Part shown: positions 42,237-51,914 of the stretch, piece by piece | Layout of the letters: each line of letters begins with the position of its first letter | Position numbering within the stretch: the stretch's first letter is position 1 | Assembly: GCA_020249465.1 (NCBI GenBank) | Contig: JADCFP010000016.1 | Span: 1 to 64,000, forward strand | Direction of reading: 5' to 3' | DNA: 64,000 nucleotides | Source: Roseomonas sp. | Lineage (GTDB): Bacteria; Pseudomonadota; Alphaproteobacteria; Acetobacterales; Acetobacteraceae | Made by a program: the position numbers and the translations under genes | Notes under the pieces: generated by a model | What the model was told of the DNA's origin: nothing | The model's input: only the letters and a program-made list of their open reading frames with translations | The model's database searches: none

Positions 42237-44426
42237 TCAGCCCTTGCGCCGGCGCCCGCCCTTACCCTTGGTGGGGTCATAGCCGCCGCCCCCCGGCCCC
42301 ATCGGCTTCGGCTTCCAATCCGCCTTGGCCTTGGGCTTGGCTTCCTGCAACGACCGACCCGCAAGGTTGGGCGAAAGGCCGAGGTCAAGGCTTTCCAGCC
42401 GCTTGATCTCATCACGGAGCCGGGCCGCGGTTTCGAATTCCAGATCGGCCGCTGCCACGCGCATCTTGCGTTCCAATTCGGCGATGGTGGCCTTCAGGTC
42501 CTTGCCGACGAATTCGGCGGTTTCCTCACCTTCCAGCGCGTCAACCGTCACGTAATCCTGTTCATAGATGGATTGCAGGGCGGAGGAGATATCGCGGCGG
42601 ATGGTTTGCGGCGTGATGCCGTGTTCCTTGTTCCAGGCTTCCTGTTTTGAACGCCGGCGCGCGGTTTCTTCCAAGGCGCGGCGCAGGCTATCGGTCATCA
42701 CATCGGCATAAAGCACCACGCGGCCATCCACATTGCGCGCAGCGCGACCAATGGTCTGGATGAGTGATGTGGTGCTGCGCAGAAACCCTTCCTTGTCAGC
42801 ATCCAGAATGGCAACCAGGGCGCATTCGGGGATATCCAAGCCTTCACGCAGCAGATTGATGCCGATCAGCACATCAAACACGCCCTTGCGCAAATCGCGG
42901 ATGATTTCGATGCGTTCCAGCGTATCAATATCCGAATGCAGATAGCGCACGCGAATGCCGGCTTCGGTCATGTATTCTGTCAAATCTTCCGCCATGCGTT
43001 TGGTGAGTGTGGTCACCAGCACGCGCCCGCCATGCTTGGCGACTTCGCGGCATTCCGCCAGCAGATCATCAACCTGCTTTTCCACCGGGCGGATTTCGGT
43101 CACGGGATCAACCAGGCCGGTGGGGCGAATCACCTGTTCGGCAAAGGCGCCGCCGGTGCGTTCCATCTCCCACGGGCCAGGCGTGGCGCTGACGAAGATG
43201 GAAGGCGGGCGATAGGTATCCCATTCTTCGAATTTCAAAGGGCGGTTATCCGTGCAGCTGGGCAGACGAAAGCCGTATTCGGACAGCACGGTCTTGCGGT
43301 TGTAGTCGCCGCGATACATGCCGCCGATCTGCGGTACGGTGACATGGCTTTCATCCACCACCAGCAGCGCATTTTCCGGCAGATATTCAAACAGTGTCGG
43401 CGGTGGTTCGCCAGGATTACGGCCCGTCAGATAGCGGCTGTAATTCTCAATCCCTTTGCAGGAACCGGTGGTTTCCATCATTTCGATATCGAAGATGGTG
43501 CGCTGTTCCAGCCGCTGCGCTTCCAGCAATTTGCCTTCCGCATGCAGCTTGGCCAGATGTTCCTTCAGTTCATCCTTGATACGAGTGATAGCCTGCGTCA
43601 GGGTCGGGCGTGGTGTGACATAGTGGCTATTGGCGTAGATGGAAACGCGCTCCATCTCGGCCGTTATCTCACCCGTCAGCGGATCGAATTCGCGGATGGC
43701 TTCAATCTCATCGCCGAAAAGCGAAACACGCCAGGCGCGGTCTTCCAAATGGCTGGGCCATAGATCAACCGTCTCACCACGAATGCGGAAAGTGCCGCGG
43801 GCGAAGAAATTGTCGTTGCGGCGATATTGCTGCTCCACCAGGCCCTTCACCAGGACATCGCGGTCAATCTGCCCGCCGGCTTCCAATTTCACGACCATGC
43901 GCGAATAGGTCTCGACCGACCCGATACCATAAATGCAGGAGACCGAGGCGACGATCACCACATCATTGCGTTCCAGCAGCGCCTGTGTGGCGGAATGGCG
44001 CATGCGGTCGATCTGTTCGTTGATCTGCGCGTCTTTTTCGATATAGGTATCGGTGCGCGGCACATAGGCTTCCGGCTGGTAGTAGTCATAGTAGGAAACA
44101 AAATATTCCACCGCGTTTTCCGGAAAGAAACTTTTCATCTCGCCATAAAGCTGCGCGGCGAGTGTCTTGTTCGGTGCCAGGATCAGGGTTGGGCGTTGCA
44201 CCGCCTCAATCACCTTGGCCATGGTGAAGGTCTTGCCGGAACCGGTCACACCCAGCAGCACCTGGTCGCGGTCACCGGCTTGCAGGCCAGCGACCAGCTC
44301 CGCAATGGCGCGCGGCTGATCGCCATTCGGTTCATAAGGCGCGGTCACGGTAAGCCGCCGCGTGGCTGGGGGCGCGGGGCGCTTTTCCGGCATGAACAGC
44401 ACGGGGCCGGGGGCGATGACATTCAT
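42237..44426 (-). CDS. uvrB: excinuclease ABC subunit UvrB
   Basis: A 729-residue UvrB, the damage-verifying helicase-like subunit of nucleotide excision repair. Walker A is GVTGSGKT (59-66); the damage-binding beta-hairpin region is [29 protein letters not shown] is a helicase motif; [15 protein letters not shown] is near motif VI. A C-terminal UVR domain ([27 protein letters not shown]) precedes a basic tail ending KGGRRRKG. The ATG at 44426 gives the usual length with a 30-residue N-terminal extension. No LexA-type repeat is evident upstream. Confidence 0.98.
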   Translation of the reverse strand: MNVIAPGPVLFMPEKRPAPPATRRLTVTAPYEPNGDQPRAIAELVAGLQAGDRDQVLLGVTGSGKTFTMAKVIEAVQRPTLILAPNKTLAAQLYGEMKSFFPENAVEYFVSYYDYYQPEAYVPRTDTYIEKDAQINEQIDRMRHSATQALLERNDVVIVASVSCIYGIGSVETYSRMVVKLEAGGQIDRDVLVKGLVEQQYRRNDNFFARGTFRIRGETVDLWPSHLEDRAWRVSLFGDEIEAIREFDPLTGEITAEMERVSIYANSHYVTPRPTLTQAITRIKDELKEHLAKLHAEGKLLEAQRLEQRTIFDIEMMETTGSCKGIENYSRYLTGRNPGEPPPTLFEYLPENALLVVDESHVTVPQIGGMYRGDYNRKTVLSEYGFRLPSCTDNRPLKFEEWDTYRPPSIFVSATPGPWEMERTGGAFAEQVIRPTGLVDPVTEIRPVEKQVDDLLAECREVAKHGGRVLVTTLTKRMAEDLTEYMTEAGIRVRYLHSDIDTLERIEIIRDLRKGVFDVLIGINLLREGLDIPECALVAILDADKEGFLRSTTSLIQTIGRAARNVDGRVVLYADVMTDSLRRALEETARRRSKQEAWNKEHGITPQTIRRDISSALQSIYEQDYVTVDALEGEETAEFVGKDLKATIAELERKMRVAAADLEFETAARLRDEIKRLESLDLGLSPNLAGRSLQEAKPKAKADWKPKPMGPGGGGYDPTKGKGGRRRKG

Positions 44427-44507
44427 GGGGCGTAAGATGGCCCTGGTCGCAGCGCGGCGCCAGGGTGGGGCTTGTCGGGCCGGGCCGAATTGTGAGAGGG
44501 CAGCGCC

Positions 44508-44951
44508 ATGTCCAAGCACCCCATCCCGCGCCCGGCCCTGCTGCTGGGCGCTGCCGGCCTGCTGCCAAGCCTTGCCATGCCCGCCATGCTGGCCGCGGGC
44601 GATGGCGCGGCGGCTTTCGCGTTGCACGCCGGCCCGGCTTATGGCGCCCTGATCGCGAGTTTCATCGGCGGCGCCTGGTGGGGCTTGGCGGCCAATCGCG
44701 CCGGCGCTGCGGCGCTGACGCGCTGGCTGGTGCTGTCTGTCCTGCCAATGCTGGCGGCCTGGGTCGCTTTGCTGCTGCCGCCCCAGGCGGGGCTTTTGTT
44801 GCTTGCGGTGATTTTCGCGCTGCTGCCCTTGACGGATCGTGCCGCGCAGGCCGCCGCGCTGGCGCCTGATTGGTGGTGGCGCCTGCGCTTGCCGCTTTCG
44901 CTATTGATGGCCTGCCTGCATGGCGTTTCCGCAGGCATGGCGCTGAGCTGA
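44508..44951 (+). CDS. DUF3429 membrane protein
   Basis: A 147-residue protein with five likely membrane helices and the DUF3429 pattern: [30 protein letters not shown] and [18 protein letters not shown]. Inner membrane, function unknown. It is divergent from uvrB across 81 bp; a CCCTGG/CCAGGG pair at 44441-44446 and 44460-44465 lies in that gap. Convergent with the following Bug gene. Confidence 0.85.
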   Translation: MSKHPIPRPALLLGAAGLLPSLAMPAMLAAGDGAAAFALHAGPAYGALIASFIGGAWWGLAANRAGAAALTRWLVLSVLPMLAAWVALLLPPQAGLLLLAVIFALLPLTDRAAQAAALAPDWWWRLRLPLSLLMACLHGVSAGMALS

Positions 44952-44958
44952 ACCGGCT

Positions 44959-45936
44959 TCAGCCTTCCAGCTTTACATTGCCAGCCTGTGCCACTTCGCG
45001 CCATTTCGCCACTTCTGCGCGGACGAAATTGCCAAATTGCGTTGGCGTCAACGGGTCCGCGACCGCGCCCATATCCTCGATCCTTTTGGTCACGGCAGGA
45101 TCACGCAGCACGGCAACAACATCGGCATTGATGCGATTGATGATTTCGGCGGGCGTTCCCGCTGGTGCCACCAGACCGGACCAACCTGCGGCTTCATAGC
45201 CAGGAACAAGGGATTCCGCGATGGTCGGCACGTCCGGCAATTGCGGCACACGCCGCGCGCTGCAAAGCGCGATGGGGCGCACGCGGCCCGATTGGATATG
45301 TGGCAGGGCGGAGGCAACGGAATCCGTCATCAGCTTCACATTGCCGGCCATGACATCAGCAATGGCGGGACCGCTGCCGCGATAATGCACGATATTGAAA
45401 CGAATTCCGGCGCGCAGCATCAGCAATTCGGCGGCCATATGCTGGCTGGTGGCGGGGCCGGCCGAGGCCATGTCCAATTGCCCGGGCCGTGCCTTGGCGC
45501 TGGCGGCCAATTCCTGAATGGTGCGCTCAGAAACAGAAGGATGCGCAATTACCAGCAAGGGAACCATCACCACATTGCTGATGAAGGCGAAATCCTTTTC
45601 GACATCATAAGGCAGGCGCGGCAGGACGGAAGGATTGACGCCAAGCGGACCGGATGTGCCAGTCAGCAGCGTATAGCCATCAGCCGGCGCGCGCGCGACG
45701 GATTCAACGCCGGGGACCGAAGCACCACCGGCGCGGTTTTCGACCACGACACGCTGCGGCCAGCGCTTGGAAAGTTCATCGGCTACCAAGCGCGTGAAAA
45801 TATCGGCGGCCTGACCAGGCGGGAAAGGCACCACAATGCGCACGGGGCGATTGGGCCAATCCGATTGTGCCTGCGCGGCGAAAGGGGTGAGCGCGGCAGC
45901 GCCCATCACGGCGCGGCGGGTGATGCTATGGTTCAT
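44959..45936 (-). CDS. tripartite tricarboxylate transporter (Bug-family) substrate-binding protein
   Basis: A 325-residue periplasmic receptor with a Tat-like leader (TRRAVMGAAALTPFAAQAQ). The mature domain has WPNRPVRIVVPFPPGQAADIF, VVENRAGGASVPG, DGYTLLTGTSG and VHYRGSGPAIADV. GGGAGGAA precedes the ATG at 45936. It is the last gene of the minus-strand catabolic run 49630 to 44959, so it probably captures the substrate of the monooxygenase/aldolase/dehydrogenase genes upstream. No TctAB permease is nearby. Confidence 0.92.
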   Translation of the reverse strand: MNHSITRRAVMGAAALTPFAAQAQSDWPNRPVRIVVPFPPGQAADIFTRLVADELSKRWPQRVVVENRAGGASVPGVESVARAPADGYTLLTGTSGPLGVNPSVLPRLPYDVEKDFAFISNVVMVPLLVIAHPSVSERTIQELAASAKARPGQLDMASAGPATSQHMAAELLMLRAGIRFNIVHYRGSGPAIADVMAGNVKLMTDSVASALPHIQSGRVRPIALCSARRVPQLPDVPTIAESLVPGYEAAGWSGLVAPAGTPAEIINRINADVVAVLRDPAVTKRIEDMGAVADPLTPTQFGNFVRAEVAKWREVAQAGNVKLEG

Positions 45937-45999
45937 GGCGTTCCTCCCGGTTGGCTGGGGGCAGCATAACCACAATGGGGCCGCGCCCGGCAAGGTTTC

Positions 46000-47166
46000 T
46001 CAATAGGTATCAAGGCCCATAATGCCATCCACGCCGCCTGCATCCGCCAAAATGCGCTTGCCGATCAGATCACGCAGCGATTCGGAGGAGCCGCCACCGA
46101 GTGACCCGTAACGCGCACCGCGATAAAGCCTTGAGACGGGATATTCATCGGTAAAGCCATAACCGCCATGCACCTGCACCGCTTCGCTGGTGACGCGGAG
46201 CGACATTTCGTTGCAGAACACCTTGGCGGTGGCTGCCATGAAGGGATCAGGAAAAGGATTGGCGGTGAGGCAAGCGCGATAGAGCAAGCCTCGCCCCGCT
46301 TCGATATCCTTGAACATATCGGCGAATTTCCAACGAATACCCTGAAAATCCGCGATGGACTTGTTGAACAGTTTTCTATCATTCACATAGCGCACGGCCT
46401 CATCAAAGGCGCCTTCCGCCAGGCCAAGTGAGATACTGGGGTTGAGGCAGCGCTGTGTATTGAAGGCAGTCAGCAATTTCTTGAAGCCATCGGTTTCAAT
46501 CACCAGGTTTTCCGGCGGCAATTCGCAATCATTGAATTGCACTTCGTGCAGATTCTCGCCCCCCATGGTGTGATAGGTGCCGGTGACGGAAAGCCCCGGC
46601 GTGCCCTGTTCCACCAATACACAGCCAATCCCTTCGCGGCCTGCTTTGCCATCCACGCGGGTGAAGACCACAAACATGCCTGCTTCGGCCGCGCGAGAGA
46701 TAAGTGTCTTGGTGCCATTCAAAACCAGATGATTGCCATGGCGCTTGGTATTGGTGCGGTAATTGGCGACATCCGTGCCGGCATGCGGTTCCGTCATGCA
46801 AATCGCCAGGATGCAATCGCCGGAAATCACGCGCGGCAGAATGCGTTCCTTGATCGCCTTCGGCGCGCAATGGGAAATGACGCGGGTTTGCACCCCGGCT
46901 TCCCCCAAAACCGCCATGGCCGTGACATAATCCACCTTGGCGATTTCTTCGAGGATCAGCGCAGAATCAAGAATGGAAAGGCCCAGCCCACCATATTCTT
47001 CCGGAACCGACATGCCCAAAACGCCAAGCCCCGCGAGCTTTTTGATATTCGGCCAGGGAAAGGTGCCATCCATCCATTTCGGCGCATCCTGCTTGAATTC
47101 ACTCTGCGCCAATTGCCTGACGGCGGCGATCAACTCGCGCTGTTCAGTGCCGATCTTGAATTCCAT
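46000..47166 (-). CDS. acyl-CoA dehydrogenase-family flavoprotein lacking the usual catalytic Glu
   Basis: A 388-residue protein with the full ACAD fold: VPEEYGGLGLS, AICMTEPHAGTDVANYRT, LNGTKTLISRA, and QVHGGYGFTDEYPVSRLYRGAR. By alignment to MCAD by eye, the catalytic Glu of the YEGT loop is Gly (G358, in SLGGGSSE). The alternative Glu site used by isovaleryl-CoA dehydrogenase is Gln (Q238, in FNTQRCLN). It may therefore catalyse a reaction other than ordinary alpha,beta-desaturation, or use another base. It lies between the aldolase and Bug genes in a probable operon. Confidence 0.85.
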   Translation of the reverse strand: MEFKIGTEQRELIAAVRQLAQSEFKQDAPKWMDGTFPWPNIKKLAGLGVLGMSVPEEYGGLGLSILDSALILEEIAKVDYVTAMAVLGEAGVQTRVISHCAPKAIKERILPRVISGDCILAICMTEPHAGTDVANYRTNTKRHGNHLVLNGTKTLISRAAEAGMFVVFTRVDGKAGREGIGCVLVEQGTPGLSVTGTYHTMGGENLHEVQFNDCELPPENLVIETDGFKKLLTAFNTQRCLNPSISLGLAEGAFDEAVRYVNDRKLFNKSIADFQGIRWKFADMFKDIEAGRGLLYRACLTANPFPDPFMAATAKVFCNEMSLRVTSEAVQVHGGYGFTDEYPVSRLYRGARYGSLGGGSSESLRDLIGKRILADAGGVDGIMGLDTY

Positions 47167-47196
47167 ACCTGTCTTCCGTTTTTTCGTGATGCGTCT

Positions 47197-47973
47197 TCAA
47201 CCCGCTTCGCCCTTCAGCGTATCCAAAGCGCCCTTCAGAGCGGATTGGAAAACGCTGACATCAGAGCCATAGCAAAGGCAGCGAAACCCCTTGGCGCGCC
47301 AGCCGCGCACCATCTCCAGCCCCGCGCCCAAAACACCAGCGGGCTTGCCCGCGGCTTCGCAGGCTTTCAGAAAGCGGGTGAGTGCGGCCTGGAATGCCGG
47401 GTGATCGAATTGCGCCGTGATGCCGAGCGAATCACTCAAATCATAATGACCGAACCAGCCCAGATCCACGCCGGGCACGGCCATAATCGCTTCCACATTC
47501 TCGATCCCCTTCGCGGTTTCGACCAGCGGAATCACCATGACGCGGTCGTTCTCGGCCTTCATGCCGGCGATCACATCCTGGCCCTGGTAATCATCATGCG
47601 CATAACCAAAGCCAACGCCGCGCCGACCTTCCGGGCGATAGCGGCACCAGGCGGCCAATTCTTCCGCCTGCTGGCGCGTTTCTACCATGGGTTCCATGAT
47701 GCCCATGGCGCCCGCATCCAAGACCGGCGCGATCAGATGGTAATGATGACCCGTGACACGCACCAAAGGCACCACGCCGGCATGGCGGGCAAACGCGCAT
47801 TGCGCCTTGATCGCGTCAATGCCCATGCCGCCATGTTCCATATCGAAAATCACGTAATCCGCGCCAGCATTGCCGAGGATTTGGCATAGCCCGGGCGTCA
47901 GGAATTCCGTAGCCATAATGCCATGGGCCATGCGGCCCTGGCGGAGTGCGGTGCGGACAGGGTTTTGGCGCAT
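47197..47973 (-). CDS. HpcH/HpaI-family aldolase
   Basis: A 258-residue class II aldolase of the HpaI/HpcH family. Seen: TPGLCQILGNAGADYVIFDMEHGG (metal-site region), DAGAMGIMEPMVETRQQAEELA, VIPLVETAKGIENVEAIMAVPGVDLGW and LGAGLEMVRGW. These enzymes cleave or form C-C bonds of 2-keto-4-hydroxy acids, often giving pyruvate. It lies 10 bp after the monooxygenase gene and 30 bp before the ACAD gene, consistent with ring-cleavage product catabolism. Confidence 0.87.
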   Translation of the reverse strand: MRQNPVRTALRQGRMAHGIMATEFLTPGLCQILGNAGADYVIFDMEHGGMGIDAIKAQCAFARHAGVVPLVRVTGHHYHLIAPVLDAGAMGIMEPMVETRQQAEELAAWCRYRPEGRRGVGFGYAHDDYQGQDVIAGMKAENDRVMVIPLVETAKGIENVEAIMAVPGVDLGWFGHYDLSDSLGITAQFDHPAFQAALTRFLKACEAAGKPAGVLGAGLEMVRGWRAKGFRCLCYGSDVSVFQSALKGALDTLKGEAG

Positions 47974-47983
47974 GGTACGGCCC

Positions 47984-49630
47984 TCAGCTCAGGATCATGC
48001 CGGCATAGCCCTGCGCGGCCACCGCATCACATTTTTCGCGATAGGCCGGCGCGCCGCCCTGATATTGCAGAATGCGCCGCTGGTCGCGCCCTTCGACATT
48101 GCGGTTGATGCCCGTAGCCCAGGAATCGATCTGCGCATAAAGCATGCCCTCGGCCAGGGTTTCGATATGGTGCGACCATTCGGCTTCTGCGGCTTCCGTT
48201 GCTTCAAAGCGCGTGATGCCCTTATCACGCACATGGCGCATCAAATCCGTCACCCATTCCACATTCTGTTCAATGCAGCGCGGGATATTGCAGCGCGTTG
48301 AGGCATTATGCGGCCCGACAATGGTCAGCATATTGGGAAAGCCCGCAGATTGCAGGCCGAGATAGGTTTTCGGCCCATCAGCCCATTTGTCCTTCAGAAG
48401 CCGGCCGCCCACACCCCTGAATTCAATCCGATCAAAAGCGCCGGTGATAGCATCGAAACCCGTGGCGTAGATGATCATGTCGAATTCATATTCGGCGTTG
48501 CTGGTCTTGATGCCGTTCGGCGTAATGCGTTCGATCGGGGTTTCATTGACATCCACCAGCCGCACATTCTCACGATTATAGGCTTCGAAGTAGCGGGTTT
48601 CGAGCGGAACGCGGCGTGTGCCGAAACCGTGATTCTTAGGGATCAGCTTCTCCGCAATAGCGGGGTCTTTCACACGCTGGCGGATCTTGCGCGCGATGAA
48701 ATCGCTGATCAGCACATTGGCCTTGGGATCGGTCAGGATATCGCGATAATTCGCCTGCCAAATGCCAAAGCCGGGTTCGGCGTAACGCTGTTCCCAAAAG
48801 GCTTCGCGTTCCTCAGGCGTCACGTCAAACACGCTGCGCGGATCGGCATTATGGATATAGCAACCCGGCGTAGTACGGAGCAGCGCGAAAAGTGCAGGGT
48901 AATTGCCCTTGATCTGGCGCTGTTCCTCCTCCGTGATCGGGCGATTATGCAAGGGCGCGCACCAATTGGGCGTGCGTTGAAAAACAGTCAGTGAACCAAC
49001 CTCGGGCGCAATGGTCTGAATTACCTGCACGCCGGTCGCCCCCGTGCCAATCACCGCTACGCGCTTGCCCGCGAAGCTGATGGGTTCATGCGGCCAGCGA
49101 TAGGTATGGAAGGATTGGCCAGCAAAGCTTTCCACGCCAGGAATACGCGGCATTGTATCGGCGGAAAGCGGGCCGAGTGCGGTGATCAGAAAACGACATT
49201 TATGCTGCGCGCCGCTATCAAGCGTGACGGTCCAGCGCAGGCTCGCCTCATCAAACTGCGCGCTGACGACGCGGCTATTGAATTGGATATGGCGGCGCAG
49301 ATCGAATTTTTGCGCGACATGCTGCAAATAGCGGAGCGTTTCCGGTTGTGGGGCGAAATGCTCGCTCCAGCTCCATTCCTGCAATAGCTCATCGGAAAAG
49401 GAATAGCCGTAGGTGTAGCTTTCCGAATCAAACCGCGCACCAGGGTAGCGATTCCAATACCAGGTGCCGCCCAGATCGCTGCCGGTTTCAAACACTTGGA
49501 CGGCATAGCCAAGCTCTCGCAGGCGATAGAGTTGATAAAGGCCGGAAATGCCAGCGCCGATGATGATCACATCCGGGTCCGTCAAAGCCGGCCCAGGGCT
49601 TGTCGGCATGGTCCGCCGCATTTCATTCAT
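47984..49630 (-). CDS. flavin-containing Baeyer-Villiger-type monooxygenase
   Basis: A 548-residue class B flavoprotein. The first Rossmann motif is GAGISG (25-30), the BVMO fingerprint is FAGQSFHTYRWP (169-180) and the NADPH Rossmann motif is GTGATG (195-200). A DLGGTWYWNRYPGARFD segment is typical of cyclohexanone/phenylacetone monooxygenases. It probably inserts oxygen beside a ketone to give an ester or lactone. The start is ATG 49630, with GGAAAGG upstream; GTG 49639 and ATG 49621 are alternatives. First gene of the minus-strand catabolic set. Confidence 0.9.
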   Translation of the reverse strand: MNEMRRTMPTSPGPALTDPDVIIIGAGISGLYQLYRLRELGYAVQVFETGSDLGGTWYWNRYPGARFDSESYTYGYSFSDELLQEWSWSEHFAPQPETLRYLQHVAQKFDLRRHIQFNSRVVSAQFDEASLRWTVTLDSGAQHKCRFLITALGPLSADTMPRIPGVESFAGQSFHTYRWPHEPISFAGKRVAVIGTGATGVQVIQTIAPEVGSLTVFQRTPNWCAPLHNRPITEEEQRQIKGNYPALFALLRTTPGCYIHNADPRSVFDVTPEEREAFWEQRYAEPGFGIWQANYRDILTDPKANVLISDFIARKIRQRVKDPAIAEKLIPKNHGFGTRRVPLETRYFEAYNRENVRLVDVNETPIERITPNGIKTSNAEYEFDMIIYATGFDAITGAFDRIEFRGVGGRLLKDKWADGPKTYLGLQSAGFPNMLTIVGPHNASTRCNIPRCIEQNVEWVTDLMRHVRDKGITRFEATEAAEAEWSHHIETLAEGMLYAQIDSWATGINRNVEGRDQRRILQYQGGAPAYREKCDAVAAQGYAGMILS

Positions 49631-49718
49631 CGCATCCACCCTTTCCGACGGGGCGCAGCGCCGCGCCGCATAACAAGAACTTCATGAACCCAACCCCAGG
49701 GCTTGCGCACCGGGCAGG

Positions 49719-49738
49719 GCGGGAGTGAGTATTCCCGC
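49719..49738. promoter_or_regulatory. dyad in the divergent catabolic intergenic region
   Basis: GCGGGAGTGAGTATTCCCGC has eight-base arms (seven matches plus one G-T) around four bases. It lies 18 bp before the NADH:flavin oxidoreductase ATG and 89 bp from the monooxygenase start. It could be an operator or an RNA hairpin near the start site; the 125-bp gap holds nothing else I recognise. Confidence 0.3.
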
Positions 49739-49755
49739 AAAAGAGGAAACCGCCA

Positions 49756-50868
49756 ATGCCAAGCCGTCTTTTTTCGCCCTTTACCTTGCGCGGGCTGACG
49801 CTGCCCAACCGCATCGTCGTCTCCCCCATGGCGCAGTATTCCGGCACCACCGGCAATGAGGCGACGGATTGGCACCTGATGCATTACGGGAATTTCTCGG
49901 TCTCTGGCGCTGGCCTCATGTTTTTTGAGGCAACGGCTGTGGAACCGCGCGGGCGGGTTGGGCGCTTCGATCTTGGCTTGTGGAATGACGCGCAGCAGGA
50001 TTCGATTGCGCGCGTCATCGCCTTTTGCCGGCAGCACGGGCAGGCGAAGATCGCCATGCAATTGGCCCATTCAGGGCGCAAGGGCTCCACGGCGCAGCCC
50101 TGGATGGGCGGCAAATATATCGGGCCGGAGGAAGGTGGCTGGCACCCTATCAGCCCCGGCGATATCGCCTTTCCGGGCCGCCCGGCGCCGCGCATGCTGG
50201 ACCATGCGGGTCTGGTAGAAATAAAGGAATTCTTCGTGCAAGCGACCAAGCGGGCGGATGCGCTGGGCATTGATTTGATTGAACTGCATTCGGCGCATGG
50301 CTATTTGCTGCATTCCTTTTTGTCGCCGCTGTCGAATAATCGGAATGATGAATATGGCGGCGACATTGCCGGCCGCATGCGCTTCCCGCTGGAGGTCTTC
50401 ACCGCCATGCGCGCGGTCTGGCCTGAACATAAACCGCTAGGCGTGCGGGTTTCCGCCACCGATTGGATCGAAGGCGGCTGGACGCTGCATGATAGTGTCG
50501 TCTTCGCGCAGGAATTGAAGAAGCTTGGCTGTGATTTCATCTGTGCGTCTTCCGGCGGCAGCAGCCCGGATCAGCAGATTGATCTTGGCCCCGGCTACCA
50601 GGTGCCCATGGCGCGGCGCATTCGCGAAGATGCGGACATTCCGACCATTGCTGTTGGTCTTATCAATGAACCAGCGCAGGCGGATCAGGCCTTGCGCGAT
50701 GGCGCGGCAGACCTGATCGCGATTGGCCGGGGCATGAGCTATAATCCGCGTTGGGCCTGGCACGCGGCCGAGGCGTTGCGCGAACCGGCGGCCTTCCCGC
50801 CGCAATATGCCCGCAGCCATCCAAGTATGAGGTTTGGCGATTTCACGAAATTGCCCCCCACGCGCTGA
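49756..50868 (+). CDS. NADH:flavin oxidoreductase, old yellow enzyme (YqjM-like)
   Basis: A 370-residue FMN TIM-barrel enzyme. It begins LFSPFTLRGLTLPNRIVVSPMAQYS and contains AMQLAHSGRKGS, the substrate-binding ELHSAHGYLLHSFLSPLSN, NRNDEYGGDIAGRMRFPLEV and IAIGRGMSYNPRW. Such enzymes reduce activated alkenes (enones, enoates) with NAD(P)H. AAGAGGAAA precedes the ATG. Facing the monooxygenase operon, it probably belongs to the same degradative function. Confidence 0.92.
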   Translation: MPSRLFSPFTLRGLTLPNRIVVSPMAQYSGTTGNEATDWHLMHYGNFSVSGAGLMFFEATAVEPRGRVGRFDLGLWNDAQQDSIARVIAFCRQHGQAKIAMQLAHSGRKGSTAQPWMGGKYIGPEEGGWHPISPGDIAFPGRPAPRMLDHAGLVEIKEFFVQATKRADALGIDLIELHSAHGYLLHSFLSPLSNNRNDEYGGDIAGRMRFPLEVFTAMRAVWPEHKPLGVRVSATDWIEGGWTLHDSVVFAQELKKLGCDFICASSGGSSPDQQIDLGPGYQVPMARRIREDADIPTIAVGLINEPAQADQALRDGAADLIAIGRGMSYNPRWAWHAAEALREPAAFPPQYARSHPSMRFGDFTKLPPTR

Positions 50869-50964
50869 GGCAAGCCCTTGACTGAAAGCGCATCCGGGCG
50901 GAGCCTTCCCCATAAATAACAGCGCTGGCCATGCAAGCTCGGCGCAAGGGCAATGAGGAATGTC

Positions 50965-51879
50965 ATGAAGCTAGGTTTCATCGGCCTTGGAAATATTGGT
51001 GGCGTCATGGCGCGGCGCCTGGTGAAGGCAGGCCATGCGCTGGTGGTGCATGATCTGGACGCGAAGGCCGTGGCGTCACTCACGGCCATGGGCGCCAAGG
51101 CCGCGACCAGCGCGCGCGATGTCGCCGATGAATGCGATGCGGTGCTGCTGAGCCTGCCGACTCCCGCAGCGGTGGAAGCCGTGGCTTTGGGGGCGGATGG
51201 GCTGGTGCAGGGCAGCAAGGCGAAGATCGTGGTGGATCTTTCCACCACCGGGCCAACAGTTGCGCGGCGCGTGGCGGAGGCTCTGGCTACCAAGGGCATC
51301 CACTTGATTGATGGCCCAGTCAGCGGCGGCGTTTCGGGCGCCGAGGCCGGCACTCTGGCTATCATGACATCAGGCGATGCTGCCTCCCAAAACGCTGTGG
51401 AGCCGGTGCTGAAGCAGATCGGCCAGAATATCTTCTACCTTGGCGCGGAACCTGGCCTTGGGCAGACGATGAAGCTGGTGAATAATGTCATTCTTGCCAG
51501 TAATACCCTCGCCTGTTTGGAAGGCATGGTATTGGGCGCCAAGGCGGGTTTGGACACCAAGCTGATGTTTGACGTGCTGAATGCCTCCAGCGGGCGTTCC
51601 TTCATGTCAGAAAAGCGCGTGCCGCAGGCTATCACCGAACGCGCACAAGGCTTCCCGGTGCGCTTCGCCGCGGGGCTGATGCACAAGGATGTGAAGCTGT
51701 GCCTGGAAGAAGCTGAGCGTTTCGGCGTACCTATGTTTATGGGTCCGGCAGCTCGGCAATATCTTTCCATGGCTTTGGCCATGGGTTCCGGGCCGGAGGA
51801 TTTCGTTTCCACCATTCAGCATATGGAAAGACTGGCGGGGATTGAGGTGCGCGCCACGCCCAAGGAAGCGGGTGACTAA
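50965..51879 (+). CDS. NAD(P)-dependent beta-hydroxyacid dehydrogenase (3-hydroxyisobutyrate dehydrogenase family)
   Basis: A 304-residue protein. The Rossmann motif is GFIGLGNIGG at the N-terminus, the substrate motif is DGPVSGGVSGAEAGT, and the catalytic Lys sits in GLGQTMKLVNN. The ATG at 50965 puts the Rossmann strand at its usual place and has GAGG upstream; ATG 50953 adds four residues. It oxidises a beta-hydroxy acid or reduces a semialdehyde. Third of the catabolic enzymes on this side, 35 bp before the LLM gene. Confidence 0.9.
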   Translation: MKLGFIGLGNIGGVMARRLVKAGHALVVHDLDAKAVASLTAMGAKAATSARDVADECDAVLLSLPTPAAVEAVALGADGLVQGSKAKIVVDLSTTGPTVARRVAEALATKGIHLIDGPVSGGVSGAEAGTLAIMTSGDAASQNAVEPVLKQIGQNIFYLGAEPGLGQTMKLVNNVILASNTLACLEGMVLGAKAGLDTKLMFDVLNASSGRSFMSEKRVPQAITERAQGFPVRFAAGLMHKDVKLCLEEAERFGVPMFMGPAARQYLSMALAMGSGPEDFVSTIQHMERLAGIEVRATPKEAGD

Positions 51880-51914
51880 CGCCAGCGTCAGCAGAATAGC
51901 AGGAGGAAGCAGCA

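Noticed and set aside
44427-44507. LexA box for uvrB
   Set aside because: No GTTC-N7-GTTC or GAAC-N7-GAAC spacing is visible in the divergent gap.
50869-50964. TTGACT at about 50879 as a sigma-70 -35 element
   Set aside because: The only -10-like sequence (TAAATA) lies about 29 bases away, too far for a normal promoter.
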